Shown one piece after another: positions 5,061 to 6,248 of a stretch of DNA of 6,248 nucleotides. Source of the stretch: CAZKCI01 sp964551475 (lineage in GTDB: Bacteria > Auribacterota > Erginobacteria > Erginobacterales > CAZKCI01); contig CAZKCI010000091.1 in NCBI GenBank assembly GCA_964551475.1, positions 1 to 6,248 of the forward strand. Direction: 5' to 3'. The notes under the pieces were generated by a model. It was not told the origin of the DNA. It ran no database searches and worked only from the letters and a program-made list of their open reading frames with translations. Numbering within the stretch: the first letter of the stretch is position 1; each line of letters opens with the position of its first letter. The translations under genes and the position numbers were made by a program.

Positions 5061-5438
5061 ATGGAAAGAATCGACACCCAGGATATGAAGGAAATCGCGG
5101 TGGACCCGGACAACCTCTACCGCGAGGAGATATTTACCGATCTCAAGATCGCGACCATCCGGCGGCTCGTCCCCATCACGGCCGAAGGCACGGCCGACCC
5201 CCGCCGCAAGACGATGTTCGTGGGCCAGACCAACCTGATGACGCCGGCCGGCCCCCTGCCCATCCAGGCCAAGATCGAGGCGGAGACCCTTTCCGAAGCG
5301 ATCCGGAAGTTCCCGGAGGAGACGAAGAAGGCGATCGAGCGGGTGGTCAACGAGGTGCGGGAGATGGAGCGGGAAGAAGCGTCGCGGATCGTCCTGCCCG
5401 GCGAGGTCCCCGGCGGCGGCCAGGTCAAGCTGACCTAA
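5061..5438 (+). CDS. Conserved-looking small cytoplasmic protein of unknown function
   Basis: 125 residues, no signal peptide or membrane segment. I do not recognise a characterised family. The N-terminal half has acidic helix DTQDMKEIAVDPDNLYREE (5-23) and strand segment IATIRRLVPITAEG (30-43). A central FVGQTNLMTPAGPLPIQAKI (53-72) looks like a beta-hairpin followed by the helix LSEAIRKFPEETKKAIERVV (77-96) and a charged helix EVREMEREEASRIV, then a flexible glycine-rich tail (GEVPGGGQVKLT). The composition and codon use look like a real gene. The start at 5061 is chosen over an upstream in-frame ATG at 5004, because the latter lies inside the palindrome cluster and AAGGGA sits about 10 nt before 5061. 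It follows the ABM gene on the same strand, separated by about 130 nt of repeat. I have a weak memory of similar proteins annotated only as 'cytoplasmic protein' in deltaproteobacteria. Confidence 0.85.
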   Translation: MERIDTQDMKEIAVDPDNLYREEIFTDLKIATIRRLVPITAEGTADPRRKTMFVGQTNLMTPAGPLPIQAKIEAETLSEAIRKFPEETKKAIERVVNEVREMEREEASRIVLPGEVPGGGQVKLT

Positions 5439-5457
5439 TCGGCTTGGCTAAGAAGAA

Positions 5458-5540
5458 ACCGCGGATTACACGCTTGCGCGCCGAAGCGCTACAGCGCGCA
5501 GGCACGGATTTCGCGGATTGGGCCCGGCGACTGATATCCA
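5458..5540. repeat. Nested repeat: a 32-nt hairpin inside a CGCGGATTACAC...ACGGATTTCGCGG repeat
   Basis: The outer repeat is of the type CGCGGATTACACGGATTTCGCGGATT, common as intergenic filler in some genomes. It is interrupted after ATTACAC by 5472-5503, a hairpin with arms GCTTGCGCGC and GCGCGCAGGC (one G-T pair) and a 12-nt loop containing AGCGCT. Removing it rejoins the outer repeat almost exactly. Filler-like sequence continues (ATATCCACGAATTTTCACGAG) up to within a few bases of the next start codon at 5557. Confidence 0.65.
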
Positions 5541-5556
5541 CGAATTTTCACGAGAC

Positions 5557-5889
5557 ATGAATTTCGCGGCGAGACTCGCGATCTCGGTGGCCATCATCGC
5601 CGCCGCCGCCTTGATGGGGAGAAGGTTCCCGACGCTGGCCGGGCTGATCGCCACCATGCCGCTGGCGGGACTGGTCGTCCTCCTCTGGCTCTACTCGGAG
5701 AATCGGGGCGACGGGGATCTGATGGTCCGCTACACCCGGGGGGCGCTCTGGGGGATCCTCCCCTGCATCGGCTTCTACCTGGTCGCGCTTCTTGGCTTTG
5801 AGAAGCGCCTGCCGCTGGCCGCGGTTTTAGGCTTGAGCTTCGGGGCGTGGCTGCTGGGGGCGGCCATCCATCAGTGGTTGCTTCGATAA
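5557..5889 (+). CDS. Small four-helix integral membrane protein, DUF3147-like
   Basis: 110 residues, nearly all membrane-embedded, with four helices at about 4-20, 27-46, 61-80 and 85-105. The pattern resembles the uncharacterised DUF3147 family: a first helix ending in GRRFPTLAGLIATMPLAGLV (21-40), WLYSENRGDGDLM (44-56), then a helix ending in LPCIGFYLVALLG and a final GAWLLGAAIHQWLL. The function is unknown. A longer in-frame start at 5518 lies within repeat sequence and would add a polar leader, so the ATG at 5557 is preferred. Its ribosome binding site is weak (only CGAGAC just before), because the leader is occupied by repeat. It is the last gene on the plus-strand run and is followed by a large inverted repeat 12 nt after its stop. 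The family assignment is by pattern and moderate in certainty. Confidence 0.82.
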   Translation: MNFAARLAISVAIIAAAALMGRRFPTLAGLIATMPLAGLVVLLWLYSENRGDGDLMVRYTRGALWGILPCIGFYLVALLGFEKRLPLAAVLGLSFGAWLLGAAIHQWLLR

Positions 5890-5901
5890 CTCTCTATTGT
5901 C

Positions 5902-6047
5902 TGTGGGAGGGGCATTCTTGCCTGCCCCGATTACTATCATATGTATGTGAAAATCGGGGCCCCGATCCATTGGCCCGGCCGGATCGCGACCCCGATTTTC
6001 GTGTACAAATAATCGTCATCGGGGCAGGCAGGAATGTCGCTCCCACA
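5902..6047. repeat. Large nested inverted repeat (MITE-like or composite REP), about 146 nt
   Basis: Outer arms 5902-5931 and 6018-6047 are inverted copies matching at 27 of 30 positions (TGTGGGAG...CTGCCCCGAT against ATCGGGGCAG...CTCCCACA). Inside is a second perfect 11-bp pair, GAAAATCGGGG (5949-5959) and CCCCGATTTTC (5990-6000), and a perfect 14-nt palindrome ATCGGGGCCCCGAT (5953-5966). The end sequence CGCTCCCACA is the same as that of the hairpin units at 776-841 and 1133-1232, which links the two as one superfamily. No coding capacity is seen. Confidence 0.88.
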
Positions 6048-6145
6048 ACAGCCTGAAACACAATGCGTCCCAAAATGAGCGTATCGCGGGAGCAGACTAC
6101 GGATTGCCTAGTGTGGTGTCACTAACACTGCTTTACAATAATCCT

Positions 6146-6225
6146 GTCATTGCGAGGAGCGGAGCGACGAAGCAATCTCTTGGGGCGCAAGCAATTGAGA
6201 TTGCTTCGCTCTCGCTCGCAATGAC
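6146..6225. repeat. 80-nt inverted repeat of the GTCATTGCGAG family
   Basis: The left arm 6146-6179 (GTCATTGCGAGGAGCGGAGC through GAAGCAATCTC) and right arm 6197-6225 (GAGATTGCTTCGCTCTCGCT through GCAATGAC) are inverted copies with a few indels, around a 17-nt centre. This is the paired form of the single arm found at 4541-4568. No terminator T-run and no gene. The flank 6048-6145 shows nothing recognisable. Confidence 0.88.
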
Positions 6226-6248
6226 AAATCCGGACAAGGTATTTCTGG

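Overview
The window reads as a G+C-rich (roughly 60%) chromosomal segment from a Gram-negative bacterium, probably an uncultured environmental lineage. Gene content and repeat style would fit a Desulfobacterota/Syntrophales-like or similar anaerobe, but no marker gene fixes the taxon. The window has seven plausible intact chromosomal protein genes, an insertion-sequence end with a frameshifted transposase, one gene remnant, and a very high density of short palindromic repeats.

Layout. 1-656 (minus strand) is the left part of an IS3-family element: a complete orfA, the start of orfB broken by a one-base frameshift, and the outer terminal repeat ending at 656. From 657 to 1260 there is no convincing gene. 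That stretch holds several unrelated repeat types: an array of hairpin units ending in TCCCACA, a perfect 22-nt palindrome, and a perfect 26-nt tandem duplication. At 1261-1392 (minus) lies the C-terminal TRAM-domain tail of a RimO-type methylthiotransferase with no body. It is joined, through a repeat-like word, to the 3' end of a complete S1/P1-type secreted zinc nuclease gene (1395-2258). Still on the minus strand, a cluster of hairpins with TTC triloops separates the nuclease from lemA (2471-3022). LemA is preceded by an uncharacterised single-pass membrane protein gene (3072-3797), and these two probably form an operon.

From 3970 rightward everything is on the plus strand: an iron-sulfur-flavoprotein-like NAD(P)H/FMN oxidoreductase, a small LsrG/ABM-fold protein, an unrecognised 125-residue cytoplasmic protein, and a four-helix membrane protein resembling DUF3147. 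The gaps after and between these genes contain interspersed palindromic repeats of at least four further families. Two of these gaps (4543-4630 and 4931-5060) and the leader of the last gene are largely repeat sequence. The window ends with two large inverted repeats (5902-6047 and 6146-6225).

The genes do not form one pathway. The clearest functional associations are lemA with its membrane-protein neighbour, and the redox-type flavoprotein with the ABM-fold protein. The distinctive feature of the window is the repeat landscape: repeat edges coincide with stop codons, a gene leader and a gene-remnant junction.
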